Source: Snodgrassella gandavensis (GTDB taxonomy: Bacteria > Pseudomonadota > Gammaproteobacteria > Burkholderiales > Neisseriaceae). From it: a DNA stretch of 64,000 bases. Of this stretch, positions 27,474 to 35,962 are shown piece after piece. Both the position numbers and the translations under genes were made by a program. The stretch is taken from contig NZ_CAJZCE010000007.1 of NCBI RefSeq assembly GCF_914768025.1, positions 1-64,000 of the forward strand. Direction: 5' to 3'. Each line of letters starts with the position of its first letter. Position 1 is the stretch's first letter. The notes beneath the pieces are model-generated. The model did no database searches. It was given only the letters and a program-made list of their open reading frames with translations, and had not been told where the DNA came from.

Positions 27474-27706
27474 ACTCATGCTGGTTTTAGTTGTCCTGAA
27501 ATAACGGTAGAGAACAGGTTGAGCGTGCGGCAGGTTACTAACCAAGAGAGAACTAAAAAGTTGAGATTGTGCAGAGCCATGATAGAGATTATGACGAACC
27601 GAGCATGTGACAAAATTGAAACAAAATAAATTTTAACGTATTGACTTATAATTTAATTTAATTTATTATAAATTTACTTATTTACCAGCAAATGGGAGGA
27701 ATTTTG
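27474..27706. other. AT-rich junction between the inverted cassette copies
   Basis: About 230 bp between the divergent decayed and intact cassette copies. It should hold the promoter of the intact pair. It contains a 20-nt motif at 27481-27500 seen again at 36422-36441, and a 15-nt string at 27551-27565 seen also at 26575-26589. Confidence 0.5.
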
Positions 27707-28018
27707 ATGTTAAAGCGTTTAATTTCTTTATCAATACTGGCAGTTTTAAGTATATCCGCAGTAACGGCTACCGCTGCTGATCAAAAGCATTCTAGTGTAA
27801 CTAGTATATTGAGTAGTAAGAAAGAAAGCCAAAATAGAGAATCACTTATGCGGCTGACACCAGGAGAATTAAGACATTGTATGAATGAATATAACAGGTG
27901 TCAGAGTGGCCTTATACCTAATATAGCCTATCATCAATGCTATGCAGCATTTAGGTATTGCCAAGGCCAAAATGGAATTTTTGACTTACCAGGAGGTGCC
28001 GCGAATCATCATTGGTAA
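27707..28018 (+). CDS. Secreted small protein with twin C-x6-C motifs (A)
   Basis: A 103-residue protein of unknown family. Residues 1-24 are a clear signal peptide (‘MLKRLISLSILAVLSISAVTA’-type). The mature part has a Ser/Lys-rich linker and then four cysteines at 58, 65, 78 and 85 in the pattern C-x6-C-x12-C-x6-C, suggesting a disulfide-stapled helical hairpin, ending ‘GGAANHHW’. GGGAGGA lies six bases before the ATG. It is co-transcribed with the 101-residue gene 6 bp downstream, and both have a decayed inverted copy nearby. A toxin-immunity or envelope role is possible but unproven. Confidence 0.85.
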   Translation: MLKRLISLSILAVLSISAVTATAADQKHSSVTSILSSKKESQNRESLMRLTPGELRHCMNEYNRCQSGLIPNIAYHQCYAAFRYCQGQNGIFDLPGGAANHHW

Positions 28019-28024
28019 TGGATT

Positions 28025-28330
28025 ATGAATAAACAAGAAACACAGTTAATCGAGATTGAAAAAAAAGCTGATGAGCTTATGCAGGCAATAAATGCTTTTG
28101 CATTTGCTCTTCGCCATGAACATCATTTTTTCCCAGATATAACTGTTAGACTATGTGCTGAGGCCATACACGATATTTCTAATATATCTGCTCTTGTTTA
28201 TAGCTTAAATCCTGAATTGAGACCATCATATCTACAAACAACTGATTTCTCTAATGCACTTGAGGAGGTTAAAGAACAATTAACTTGGTGCTTTCCTCCT
28301 TGTACAAAAAAGCATGTAGAACAAGAATGA
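28025..28330 (+). CDS. Small cytosolic cassette partner (B)
   Basis: A 101-residue protein without signal peptide or membrane segment, predicted mostly helical. ‘EKKADELMQAINAFAFALRHEHH’-type N-terminal helix (approximate), ‘LCAEAIHDISNISALVYSL’, and a Cys-containing tail ‘WCFPPCTKKH’. I recognise no family. It is invariably paired with the twin-Cys protein in both copies here. A size and location compatible with an immunity or regulatory protein, but this is only inference. Confidence 0.8.
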   Translation: MNKQETQLIEIEKKADELMQAINAFAFALRHEHHFFPDITVRLCAEAIHDISNISALVYSLNPELRPSYLQTTDFSNALEEVKEQLTWCFPPCTKKHVEQE

Positions 28331-28334
28331 TGAT

Positions 28335-28396
28335 GAGCTAGTAGAGCTAAGAAAAAGCCCAGTTTGGATTTTTTCGTTGTTTAGCTGTACTAGCTC
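28335..28396. terminator. Long imperfect hairpin after the cassette
   Basis: Arms 28335-28350 and 28381-28396 pair at 15 of 16 positions. The 30-nt loop pairs internally (GAAAAA with TTTTTC). It lies 4 bp past the partner gene and ahead of the mob remnants, so it could end transcription from both sides. Confidence 0.6.
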
Positions 28397-28419
28397 AAAC
28401 TTAATCTGACAGAAACCAC

Positions 28420-28539
28420 CTACTCATCGGCATTACCTCGCAATAGCTTAGCGCCCTCCCTGCAGCGGTCACGCCCCAGCAAATAATTAACGGATCCAGC
28501 TCCGCCACCTTTCCCTCGATTAAAAAACTGAACAATCAT
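28420..28539 (-). pseudogene. mobA: Relaxase (MobA/MbeA) N-terminal fragment
   Basis: Minus-strand reading from ATG 28539: ‘MIVQFFNRGKGGGAGSVNYL’ followed by ‘LGRDRCREGAKLLRGNADE’ and TAG. This is the hallmark N-terminus of plasmid mobilisation relaxases (‘RGKGGG…VDYLLG.DR.REGA.LLRGDPDE’). Only 39 codons remain and the catalytic Tyr/His region is gone. It follows the mobC remnant with 2 bp between stop and start, the normal mobCA order. Confidence 0.85.
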
Positions 28540-28541
28540 AA

Positions 28542-28802
28542 TCAGCTTTCAAGATAGCCACGAACGGCATTTAATACCCGTTCTGTGGCTGCCAGATGGG
28601 TAATGATAGTAAGGACATCTAACTGGTTCACAGCACCAACCTTAACAACTCCATTAATGTTTCGGGCTATCTGGTTTAGATTGTTCCCGACACCCGCCAC
28701 CGCTCTAACCAATTCTGAGCGTATTTTTCTAGCTTGCAAATCATCAAATTATTCTCTTATTAACTTAATAATCAGCTGCTTATCTCTTTTTTGTTTTGTC
28801 AT
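28542..28802 (-). pseudogene. mobC: Mobilisation protein MobC, interrupted
   Basis: From ATG 28802 on the minus strand: ‘MTKQKRDKQLIIKLIRE’, an in-frame TAA, then ‘FDDLQARKIRSELVRAVAGV’ and ‘GNNLNQIARNINGVV’ to the stop at 28542. Both the ribbon-helix-helix-like start (RDKQLII.L) and the GNNLNQIAR signature of MobC relaxosome accessory proteins are present. Apart from the nonsense codon the gene is complete, indicating fairly recent decay. Confidence 0.85.
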
Positions 28803-29324
28803 AATGCCGTTCCGGCTACAAAAGGCTTTTATTGTGATCTAGGTGGTATCTCAACAGTGGCCAGCCTGAAGTAACCTCTTTTTTGCTGCACAAAGTTACC
28901 AACAATTTAAATGTAACCAGAAGTTTAAGAGGGTTGAGAGGCCTCCCCTCACAAGGCACCAAGCGATAGCTTTATCTAGCCTTGCCTTATTTATACGTAA
29001 ATATCATATTAAAGCTTAATTTTAAATATCAAGCTCAACTTGCCTCTCTTGTAAATGCTCTTGACACGCTTTTTTGAATAGCTTTTTTGTGCAAACTACT
29101 ACCCAACTTGTCCATTGTCAGCCAAATGTTAGCAACCTGGTTTATATCAATAGAGTAGCCATTAGCAATAAGTTACTTACACTCTGTAATGTGTTTGCAA
29201 TAGTATGGATATTTTTACCCAAACAAATAGTGATATTTCCCATATCATCACTATCTGTTTGCATTCAATAGTCCAACCAACAGAAACCACCCACCAACTC
29301 ACACCCACAGAGGATTACCAGAAC
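28803..29324. other. Region between mobC remnant and feoC
   Basis: About 520 bp with no convincing gene. In mobilisable plasmids oriT lies directly upstream of mobC, so a relic oriT could be in the first 200 bp, but no nic site was identified. A near-palindrome at 29221-29260 is listed separately. Confidence 0.4.
29221..29260. repeat. Near-palindrome upstream of feoC
   Basis: AAACAAATAGTGATAT (29221-29236) pairs with ATATCATCACTATCTGTTT (29242-29260) apart from a one- to two-base bulge and one mismatch. It could be an operator, a plasmid relic or a hairpin in the feoC leader. Confidence 0.5.
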
Positions 29325-29606
29325 ATGCTTATCACCGCAATTCGCGATTACCTCCTCACCATCGGACAAGCCAGCCTACAGGATTTAGCGCGCCATTTTC
29401 AGGTACAGGAAAGCGCCATGGAGCAAATGCTCGCCTTCTGGCTCAGAAAAGGCACCATCCGCCAGCTTACCCCCAGCCAGCCCGCCTGTAGCCAGAACAA
29501 ATGCAGCGACTGCTTCGCCTGCCCCGACGGCGTAAAAAAAATCTATCAGGCCACCACCAGCCCGCGCACAACCATCCCCATCAACCCGATTAATCGCAGT
29601 GCCTGA
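29325..29606 (+). CDS. feoC: FeoC-like Fe-S winged-helix protein
   Basis: A 93-residue FeoC-type protein. The N-terminal winged helix (‘LLTIGQASLQDLARHFQVQE’-type, about 10-29) is followed by ‘MLAFWLRKGTIRQL’ and a Cys cluster ‘CSQNKCSDCFACPDG’ (C-x4-C-x2-C-x2-C) expected to bind an iron-sulfur cluster. FeoC is thought to tune FeoB activity or stability. AGAGG lies 11 bases before the ATG. It is separated from feoB by 2.8 kb of mobile-element debris, so co-transcription with feoAB is doubtful. Confidence 0.87.
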   Translation: MLITAIRDYLLTIGQASLQDLARHFQVQESAMEQMLAFWLRKGTIRQLTPSQPACSQNKCSDCFACPDGVKKIYQATTSPRTTIPINPINRSA

Positions 29607-30007
29607 ACATCCCATATTTAAGTCAAAACACATTAGCAAAGTGACAGCATAAATCAATACCAACAACATACAGCCAGAGCAAATACCGGCCAGCACCAGC
29701 AGTACAAAAAACAATATATTTGATAAATAAAAATAATTTACCCCAAACACCCACCACCACAAACCATCAGTACAGCCAAACACACCCCTCGGCACCAGCC
29801 GCCACAAACAAACATTACTGTGCAAACCCGCCATTTCCATTACAATCATCTTCTCAAACAAAATGGAAACAGCATCAACAGGCACCGCGATGCGCATCAG
29901 ACAGGCTACCACCGCTGCATCTATCCATCACCAGCAACAGTATAGCCCCGTCTGACCATAACCCCGCATCCGCACCACCCAACCTGCCTGTAGCAAAAGG
30001 ATAAACC
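29607..30007. other. Intergenic region upstream of glmS
   Basis: About 400 bp, C/A-rich on the plus strand, with only shadow-like open frames. Presumably the glmS promoter region. No ribozyme-like structure was recognised. Confidence 0.5.
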
Positions 30008-31849
30008 ATGTGTGGTATAGTCGGCGCCATTCGCGCTCAGGATAACGTAGTAGAATTTCTTACCAGCGGTCTTGAACGGCTGGAATATCGCGGTTATGAC
30101 TCCTCAGGCATCGCCGTATGGACACCAGCCGGCATCGAGCGCGTGCGCCGCGTCGGCCGCGTCAAACTCATGGAAGAAGCCGCACAGGCCGCCGGCCTCA
30201 AAGGCTGCCTTGGCATCGGCCATACCCGCTGGGCTACCCACGGCGGCGTTACCGAGCCCAACGCCCACCCGCATATCTCCAACGACTTGATTGCCATCGT
30301 CCACAACGGCATCATCGAAAACTTCGAAACCGAACGCAGCCGCCTCCAAGCACTGGGCTATGAATTTACCTCACAAACCGATACCGAAATCATCGCCCAC
30401 AGCATTCATTACGAATACACCCACACCAGCAGCGGCAACCTGTTTCAGGCCGTACAGACCGCATGCCAACGCTTTCAGGGTGCCTACGCCATCGGCGTTA
30501 TCGCCACAGACAACCCCGACCAACTCATCGCTGCACGCATGGGCTGCCCCCTGTTGGTAGCACTGGGTGAAAACGAAAGCTTTATCGCCTCCGACGTCTC
30601 CGCCGTTATCGCCTATACCCGCCGTGTCGTCTTCCTCGAAGATGGCGACATCGTCCAGCTATCCACACAAGGCATCGACACCCTGCGCGACAAACACAAC
30701 CAGCCGGCACAGCGCGAAATCAAAATGTCCGAGCTGTCACTAGCCTCCCTCGAACTGGGGCTATACAGCCACTTCATGCAGAAAGAAATCCACGAACAGC
30801 CCAAAGCCATCACCGACACCGCCGAAGTATTTCTCGTCGGCGGCTTTGAGCCAGAAAACTTTGGCGCCAGCGCCGCCAGCATCTTCGAGCGCATCCGCAG
30901 CATCAAAATCCTTGCCTGCGGCACCTCCTACTATGCCGCCCTTACCGCGCGCTACTGGCTCGAAGCCATCGCCCAGATACCCACCGATGTCGAAATTGCC
31001 AGCGAATACCGCTACCGCAAAGTCATCACCGACCCCGAGCAACTGGTCATCACCATCTCCCAGTCCGGCGAAACCCTCGACACCATGGAAGCACTCAAAT
31101 ATGCCAAATCACTCGGCATACAGCACAGCCTATCCATCTGCAACGTCATGGAATCCGCCCTGCCGCGCGAAAGCGAGCTGGTACTGTATACCCGTGCCGG
31201 TGCCGAAATCGGCGTAGCCTCTACCAAAGCCTTTACCACCCAGCTAGTAGCCCTGTTTGGCTTGGCGGTTACACTGGGCAAAATGCGCGGGCTGGTTACC
31301 TCCGCAGAAGAAGAACAATACACCAGCGAACTGCGCCTGCTGCCCGGCAGCGTACAGCACGTACTCAACCTCGAACCGCAAATCGCCAGTTGGGCAAACC
31401 AGTTTGCCGCCAAAAACAACGCTCTCTTCCTAGGCCGTGGCATCCACTACCCCATCGCCCTTGAAGGCGCACTGAAACTCAAAGAAATCACCTACATCCA
31501 CGCCGAAGCCTACCCCGCCGGCGAACTCAAGCATGGCCCACTGGCACTGGTAGACCAGAACATGCCCGTCGTCGTCATTGCGCCCAACGACAGCCTGCTG
31601 GAAAAAGTCAAAGCCAACATGCAGGAAGTAGCAGCACGCGGCGGCGAACTCTTCGTCTTCACCGACCTTGACAGCGAATTCACTGCCGGCGCAGGCGTCC
31701 ACATCATCCGCACCCCGCGCCATATGGGCGTACTCTCCCCAATCGTCCACACCATACCAGTACAGCTACTGGCCTACCACACCGCACTGGCACGCGGCAC
31801 CGATGTGGATAAACCGCGTAATCTGGCGAAATCGGTGACGGTGGAGTAG
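30008..31849 (+). CDS. glmS: Glutamine-fructose-6-phosphate aminotransferase (isomerizing)
   Basis: A 613-residue enzyme forming glucosamine-6-phosphate. The mature N-terminus ‘MCGIVGAI’ supplies the catalytic Cys, ‘[11 protein letters not shown]’ and ‘GHTRWATHG’ belong to the glutaminase domain. Two SIS domains (from about 290 and 460) include ‘[13 protein letters not shown]’ and ‘[17 protein letters not shown]’. It ends ‘NLAKSVTVE’, the segment whose DNA is the TnsD recognition site for Tn7. AAGGA precedes the ATG by six bases. Confidence 0.97.
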   Translation: MCGIVGAIRAQDNVVEFLTSGLERLEYRGYDSSGIAVWTPAGIERVRRVGRVKLMEEAAQAAGLKGCLGIGHTRWATHGGVTEPNAHPHISNDLIAIVHNGIIENFETERSRLQALGYEFTSQTDTEIIAHSIHYEYTHTSSGNLFQAVQTACQRFQGAYAIGVIATDNPDQLIAARMGCPLLVALGENESFIASDVSAVIAYTRRVVFLEDGDIVQLSTQGIDTLRDKHNQPAQREIKMSELSLASLELGLYSHFMQKEIHEQPKAITDTAEVFLVGGFEPENFGASAASIFERIRSIKILACGTSYYAALTARYWLEAIAQIPTDVEIASEYRYRKVITDPEQLVITISQSGETLDTMEALKYAKSLGIQHSLSICNVMESALPRESELVLYTRAGAEIGVASTKAFTTQLVALFGLAVTLGKMRGLVTSAEEEQYTSELRLLPGSVQHVLNLEPQIASWANQFAAKNNALFLGRGIHYPIALEGALKLKEITYIHAEAYPAGELKHGPLALVDQNMPVVVIAPNDSLLEKVKANMQEVAARGGELFVFTDLDSEFTAGAGVHIIRTPRHMGVLSPIVHTIPVQLLAYHTALARGTDVDKPRNLAKSVTVE

Positions 31850-31888
31850 GTATTACTTTCTCATCGCAATTTATTGAAATATAAAAAA

Positions 31889-31925
31889 TCCAGTGATGCC
31901 TTTAAAAACATCACTGGACTTTTAA
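31889..31925. terminator. Terminator downstream of glmS
   Basis: A 10-bp perfect stem (31889-31898 with 31909-31918) followed by CTTTTAAAA on the plus strand and TTTTTTAT on the minus strand. It serves converging glmS and the large accessory gene. Confidence 0.85.
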
Positions 31926-31992
31926 AATTAACTTAACAAATATTTAAAGTTTAAATTAAGATATATTTAATCCAGATTTAAAATATACTAAA

Positions 31993-34900
31993 TTAATCTT
32001 GATTTAAAATATGAGTTTTAATCCAACTATCTAATTTTTCGATACAGACAAATTTAGTTGGTACATCATCAGGTGGGGCAACCATCCAAAAATGTAAATC
32101 CTTACTAATATATAATTCTATATTAATCTCTGGTTTTTCAGAAACAGGCCATCCAAGCAACTCAAGCATACGCTGTCTATTTTTCTGAACAAATGCGCGC
32201 CGTTTGGCGATTTTCTTCATATGTGCATCTTTTTTACTTCCAAATATTTCATCGCGTAAGCGGCGACTATCTTTTATAACAAAAGCTGGTTTATTATATT
32301 TACATTCAGCATATACTAAAACATTTATCTCTGGCCAATACACCAGTCCATCAAAATCGCCCACATCATCGAATCTCTCAGCTTTAAACCTGTCGTAAAA
32401 ATCCAAACCACCTACAACATATTGCGTATATCTCTTAAATATTTCAATAGTGTGTTTTTCCAGTTTCTTTTCTAGCTCAACTTTAATCCCATTTACATAT
32501 CGTTTAATATTAGGCCAGTTGAAATCTGCTGGCAAAAAGCCATTGTGTAAACTATTTATCCATATATTAGCGGTCTTAAAAGCTAATTCAGCACCCCAAT
32601 AAAATTTATTATTAATATAAATTAATGGCCGGAGAGAGTGCCGGTAAAGCCGCTTATTATGCTCCCAATATGGAACCTCTCCTTCATCCTGATTTTTACC
32701 ACTTAAACGAAGAATTTCTTTCTCTGATAAAGTTAAAAATTCTAAAATTGCGCGAGCCTCTTTTGATGAAGTCAATTTAATGTTTTTTGTAAAAACAGAT
32801 AATAAATCATCCAGACTAGCACTGTAAGAAAGAGATAGATTTTTAGATAACCCAAACTGAAAAGGCTGTGCCAAGATAGTTAAAGCACATAACAATTGTT
32901 CAAAATCAAAATTTAAATCTTTTTCGCATATTTGATTAAAGTTTTTATCTTCAACTAAATTATAACCTATCTCTAAACCACTTGTGTCATCATCTTCATT
33001 TACTCCCAAACCTAGACGATTTTCAGCATATTGTTGTTGAAATTGTGAAATATTATTTTCTAAATTACCTGAATAAAAAATCTTGGGAATATAATTTTCA
33101 TTAATGATTAAGCCACCAACAGCTATCTCATGATGTAAAACATCACTTGCTGAATTGAAAGTAAAATAGCATTCTACAAAACAATATAATTTTCTCAGTA
33201 TATCATCGTTAACTATTTCATGACCTTTAATAGGTAAGCTAACTACTTTTTCAAGTAAATATATGAAATACTTTCCTTTATCCAAAAATTCTTCTTTGGC
33301 TTCTTCAATTCTTTCAACTCGATTATAGTCTACATCTTGATTTAAGCTCTTTTTAATCATTGAAACATAGGTTCTCTCAGTAGCTAAAGATGCATTGATT
33401 TCTTCAATGCATCGTTTAATCATTTGCTCTTTATCTAATTTATGCAAACAAGATTCAATATAATTTCTTAAATACAGACAAGCTTGTTTTATTCTAAGTT
33501 TAGCGTCATCTAGTTCATATTGGCCAGGTTGTAAACCAATATCATGAAAAGCTTTAGCTATACTGTTTATTATATTCTTACGATCATTAGGAGTAACCAA
33601 TAGAGATTTTTCAGATAGAGGTGTATCAGTTATAGAATAATCTTTGGATATTTGAAATCTAGGTTTTTTTGGAGCTTGACCAAAAATAAGGTTAATAGAT
33701 TGCTCAGATAATATCTGCTTTTTATGTGCATAACACATTTTTAATACTTCCAATAAACATTTTATTTCAAATGAATTATCTTTAGCATTCAAAAGACTAT
33801 AAGCTACAACTTGAGGATTTACAGTCAAAATATAATAATTACTTTCTCTTACATCTACATTTGAGATTACTTTATCATCTATATTTATTACTTTTTTATC
33901 TGATTGTGAATCAAACAAGTGTTCTTTATCAATCCGACACTCAAAAACTATATGCTTTTCCTGCATTAAAGATATGCCAATTAGAATATCTTTATGTTGG
34001 TCAAAACTATCAATTAACAAATGAGCAAATAAATTTAGTTTATCTAAATTTTCGAAATTCAATTTCTCGTCTGAATAAAATATTGCCTGTACTGTACAAG
34101 CCCCTATACATGTAGAAAAAAAATATGATTTTTTACCTATAGAACCTAATTGTTTTACCGAATCAGATTTTGTTTTAGTAATTAGCCATGACTGGTCGTT
34201 ATCGGGAAATCTTTCTGGCGCTTCATGCCAAAATTGAGCTAACTTTTTAAAGCGCCATTGATTTCCCCAATGTGGATAAATAAACACTATCTTTTTTTTA
34301 GATGAATAACCACTGAATAAAGTCCCCTTGGAATCACAATAGCTAGCATACCAGTCTACTTGAGATGCCATTGGATTGAAAAGCAAAGTTTGCGGATACG
34401 ATTCATTACACACCTCTTGCATATAATATTTAAACTGTTCAATTTCATCTATATTTTCCATTAAATCGTAGATTGAAATAAAATCAGCTAATGGTAAAAA
34501 TTGTGCCGGTTCTTGAGGTATATCCACAGAATATCTACCTAATTTTTTTTGTTCCAAAACCAGTGTAATACGAATATCATCCACACAATATTTTGATTTA
34601 CCGATTTCCTTTAAGTTTATTATTTGGTTATTTGGTAATCTAAAAAATATTTCTGCTTCTTTTTGCAACTTTATATAAATTTTGTTTGTTGCATTTACAG
34701 CAGCTTGATAAAAATTATGTTTACAATAACAGATTAAATGCAATAGTTTCTCTCCCCCGATAACACAACTAATTCTTAAATCTGAAATAATTTCTTTATC
34801 AATTTGTATAAAAATTGGTTCTCTACACCCATAAACATCTGCGAAACGTTTGTCTAAAAACTCAGCAATTTTTATATGGGGTAAATAAGAACTGTTATTT

Positions 34901-35763
34901 ATGTTTTTATTTGCCCAGTAATCAATTATTTTACCCGGTAATTGGCGTACTGATATCGGGATTAACAGTTCATCTGTTGACAAAAATATATAAGGTACAA
35001 TAAAACCTTCAAGAAAATTATTAACAAATTTTTTTTGAGTTAAATCTTTATAGGAAGTGCCAAATGATGTTATTAACTTGTCACTGTTTTCATTGACCCA
35101 TTTATTTATTTCCTGTCTTGTTTGTACCAGTGCTTTAGTACATGAATACCAGAAATTTTTCGGCGGCACTTCAACATATCCTTTTTCTGGTTGGGAGACA
35201 TCCACATCAGCAAAACCATCAAAGGAATTAATCATATAGCTTTGAATGGCAATGGCAAGATTCATATCTGCCAATGCCTCAGGGTTATCTGCAAAACTGA
35301 TACGAAATGATTCAATAAAATCCGGCACACGGTCAAGATTACTTCCATAGAAAATAGGCACAAATTCCGAACCAAGATGTACCTTAATTTGCCCCCAATC
35401 AGCTTGAAGAGAGTAGTCTTCTAAAGATGGAAATTCAGGCCATATTTTATAAAGCTCAGTAAGGAAAAAGCTAAATTCTTTGTAGTCTGAAATAGATTTT
35501 GCCTCTACTTCATCTTCGGATAGTTCCAGTAATATCGACCAAGCCAATGCATGTTTGGCGGGACTCGCAACATTCATTGGCCATAGTTCTGATACACTAA
35601 TCGCCAATGCTATATCTAAAAGTTTATATTGTCTGAATAATAATTTTATTTTATTAATACTTGATACGAATTGAATATCTTCTTTTTGTTGAATCATTGT
35701 TTTAAATATATTTTTTTCTTGATTTTCTCTACGTTTCCTTTTTAATCGAGCTTTCTTTCCCAT
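31993..35763 (-). CDS. Large protein of unknown family with C-terminal PD-(D/E)xK-like nuclease domain
   Basis: A 1256-residue, AT-rich gene beside glmS. The N-terminus is very basic (‘MGKKARLKRKRRENQEKN’). The middle about 1000 residues match nothing I recognise and are rich in Lys, Asn, Ile. Near the C-terminus, ‘GDFDGLVYW’ (Asp about 1138) followed by ‘VLVYAECKYNKP’ (Glu about 1153, Lys about 1155) gives the Asp…Glu-x-Lys arrangement of PD-(D/E)xK nucleases, with a helix ‘KKIAKRRAFVQKNRQRMLELLG’-like after it. AAGGA seven bases before 35763 sets the start. No helicase or methylase partner is adjacent. A nuclease-based defence function is my inference. Confidence 0.8.
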   Translation of the reverse strand: MGKKARLKRKRRENQEKNIFKTMIQQKEDIQFVSSINKIKLLFRQYKLLDIALAISVSELWPMNVASPAKHALAWSILLELSEDEVEAKSISDYKEFSFFLTELYKIWPEFPSLEDYSLQADWGQIKVHLGSEFVPIFYGSNLDRVPDFIESFRISFADNPEALADMNLAIAIQSYMINSFDGFADVDVSQPEKGYVEVPPKNFWYSCTKALVQTRQEINKWVNENSDKLITSFGTSYKDLTQKKFVNNFLEGFIVPYIFLSTDELLIPISVRQLPGKIIDYWANKNINNSSYLPHIKIAEFLDKRFADVYGCREPIFIQIDKEIISDLRISCVIGGEKLLHLICYCKHNFYQAAVNATNKIYIKLQKEAEIFFRLPNNQIINLKEIGKSKYCVDDIRITLVLEQKKLGRYSVDIPQEPAQFLPLADFISIYDLMENIDEIEQFKYYMQEVCNESYPQTLLFNPMASQVDWYASYCDSKGTLFSGYSSKKKIVFIYPHWGNQWRFKKLAQFWHEAPERFPDNDQSWLITKTKSDSVKQLGSIGKKSYFFSTCIGACTVQAIFYSDEKLNFENLDKLNLFAHLLIDSFDQHKDILIGISLMQEKHIVFECRIDKEHLFDSQSDKKVINIDDKVISNVDVRESNYYILTVNPQVVAYSLLNAKDNSFEIKCLLEVLKMCYAHKKQILSEQSINLIFGQAPKKPRFQISKDYSITDTPLSEKSLLVTPNDRKNIINSIAKAFHDIGLQPGQYELDDAKLRIKQACLYLRNYIESCLHKLDKEQMIKRCIEEINASLATERTYVSMIKKSLNQDVDYNRVERIEEAKEEFLDKGKYFIYLLEKVVSLPIKGHEIVNDDILRKLYCFVECYFTFNSASDVLHHEIAVGGLIINENYIPKIFYSGNLENNISQFQQQYAENRLGLGVNEDDDTSGLEIGYNLVEDKNFNQICEKDLNFDFEQLLCALTILAQPFQFGLSKNLSLSYSASLDDLLSVFTKNIKLTSSKEARAILEFLTLSEKEILRLSGKNQDEGEVPYWEHNKRLYRHSLRPLIYINNKFYWGAELAFKTANIWINSLHNGFLPADFNWPNIKRYVNGIKVELEKKLEKHTIEIFKRYTQYVVGGLDFYDRFKAERFDDVGDFDGLVYWPEINVLVYAECKYNKPAFVIKDSRRLRDEIFGSKKDAHMKKIAKRRAFVQKNRQRMLELLGWPVSEKPEINIELYISKDLHFWMVAPPDDVPTKFVCIEKLDSWIKTHILNQD

Positions 35764-35928
35764 ATCTTCTTCCTTCAATACATATTGACAAATTTCAAGC
35801 GCTACACAAAACTAAATTTATCATTATTCTACATAAATTAATTTTAGATAAGTCATTTATATACTATTTATAAATAAATAAATTTTTCTTAAGAATTTCA
35901 ATCAGTCTTATATATAATAAATACATAA

Positions 35929-35962
35929 AAACCCGCCATGACCAAACGTCATTGACGGGTTT
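35929..35962. terminator. Hairpin upstream of the large accessory gene
   Basis: AAACCCG (35929-35935) pairs with CGGGTTT (35956-35962) and an inner ATGAC/GTCAT adds pairs around a 5-nt loop. The minus-strand reading ends in TTTTTATG. It probably terminates transcription entering from the right. Confidence 0.6.

Noticed and set aside
26575-27565. 15-nt direct repeat AACTAAAAAGTTGAG at 26575 and 27551
   Set aside because: AT-rich and short; flanking sequences do not align further, so it may be chance. Not used as evidence for element ends.
29385-29912. A 175-codon minus-strand frame covering feoC and the glmS leader
   Set aside because: It runs opposite to the well-supported feoC, shows odd Cys/Trp-rich composition and arises from strand base skew.
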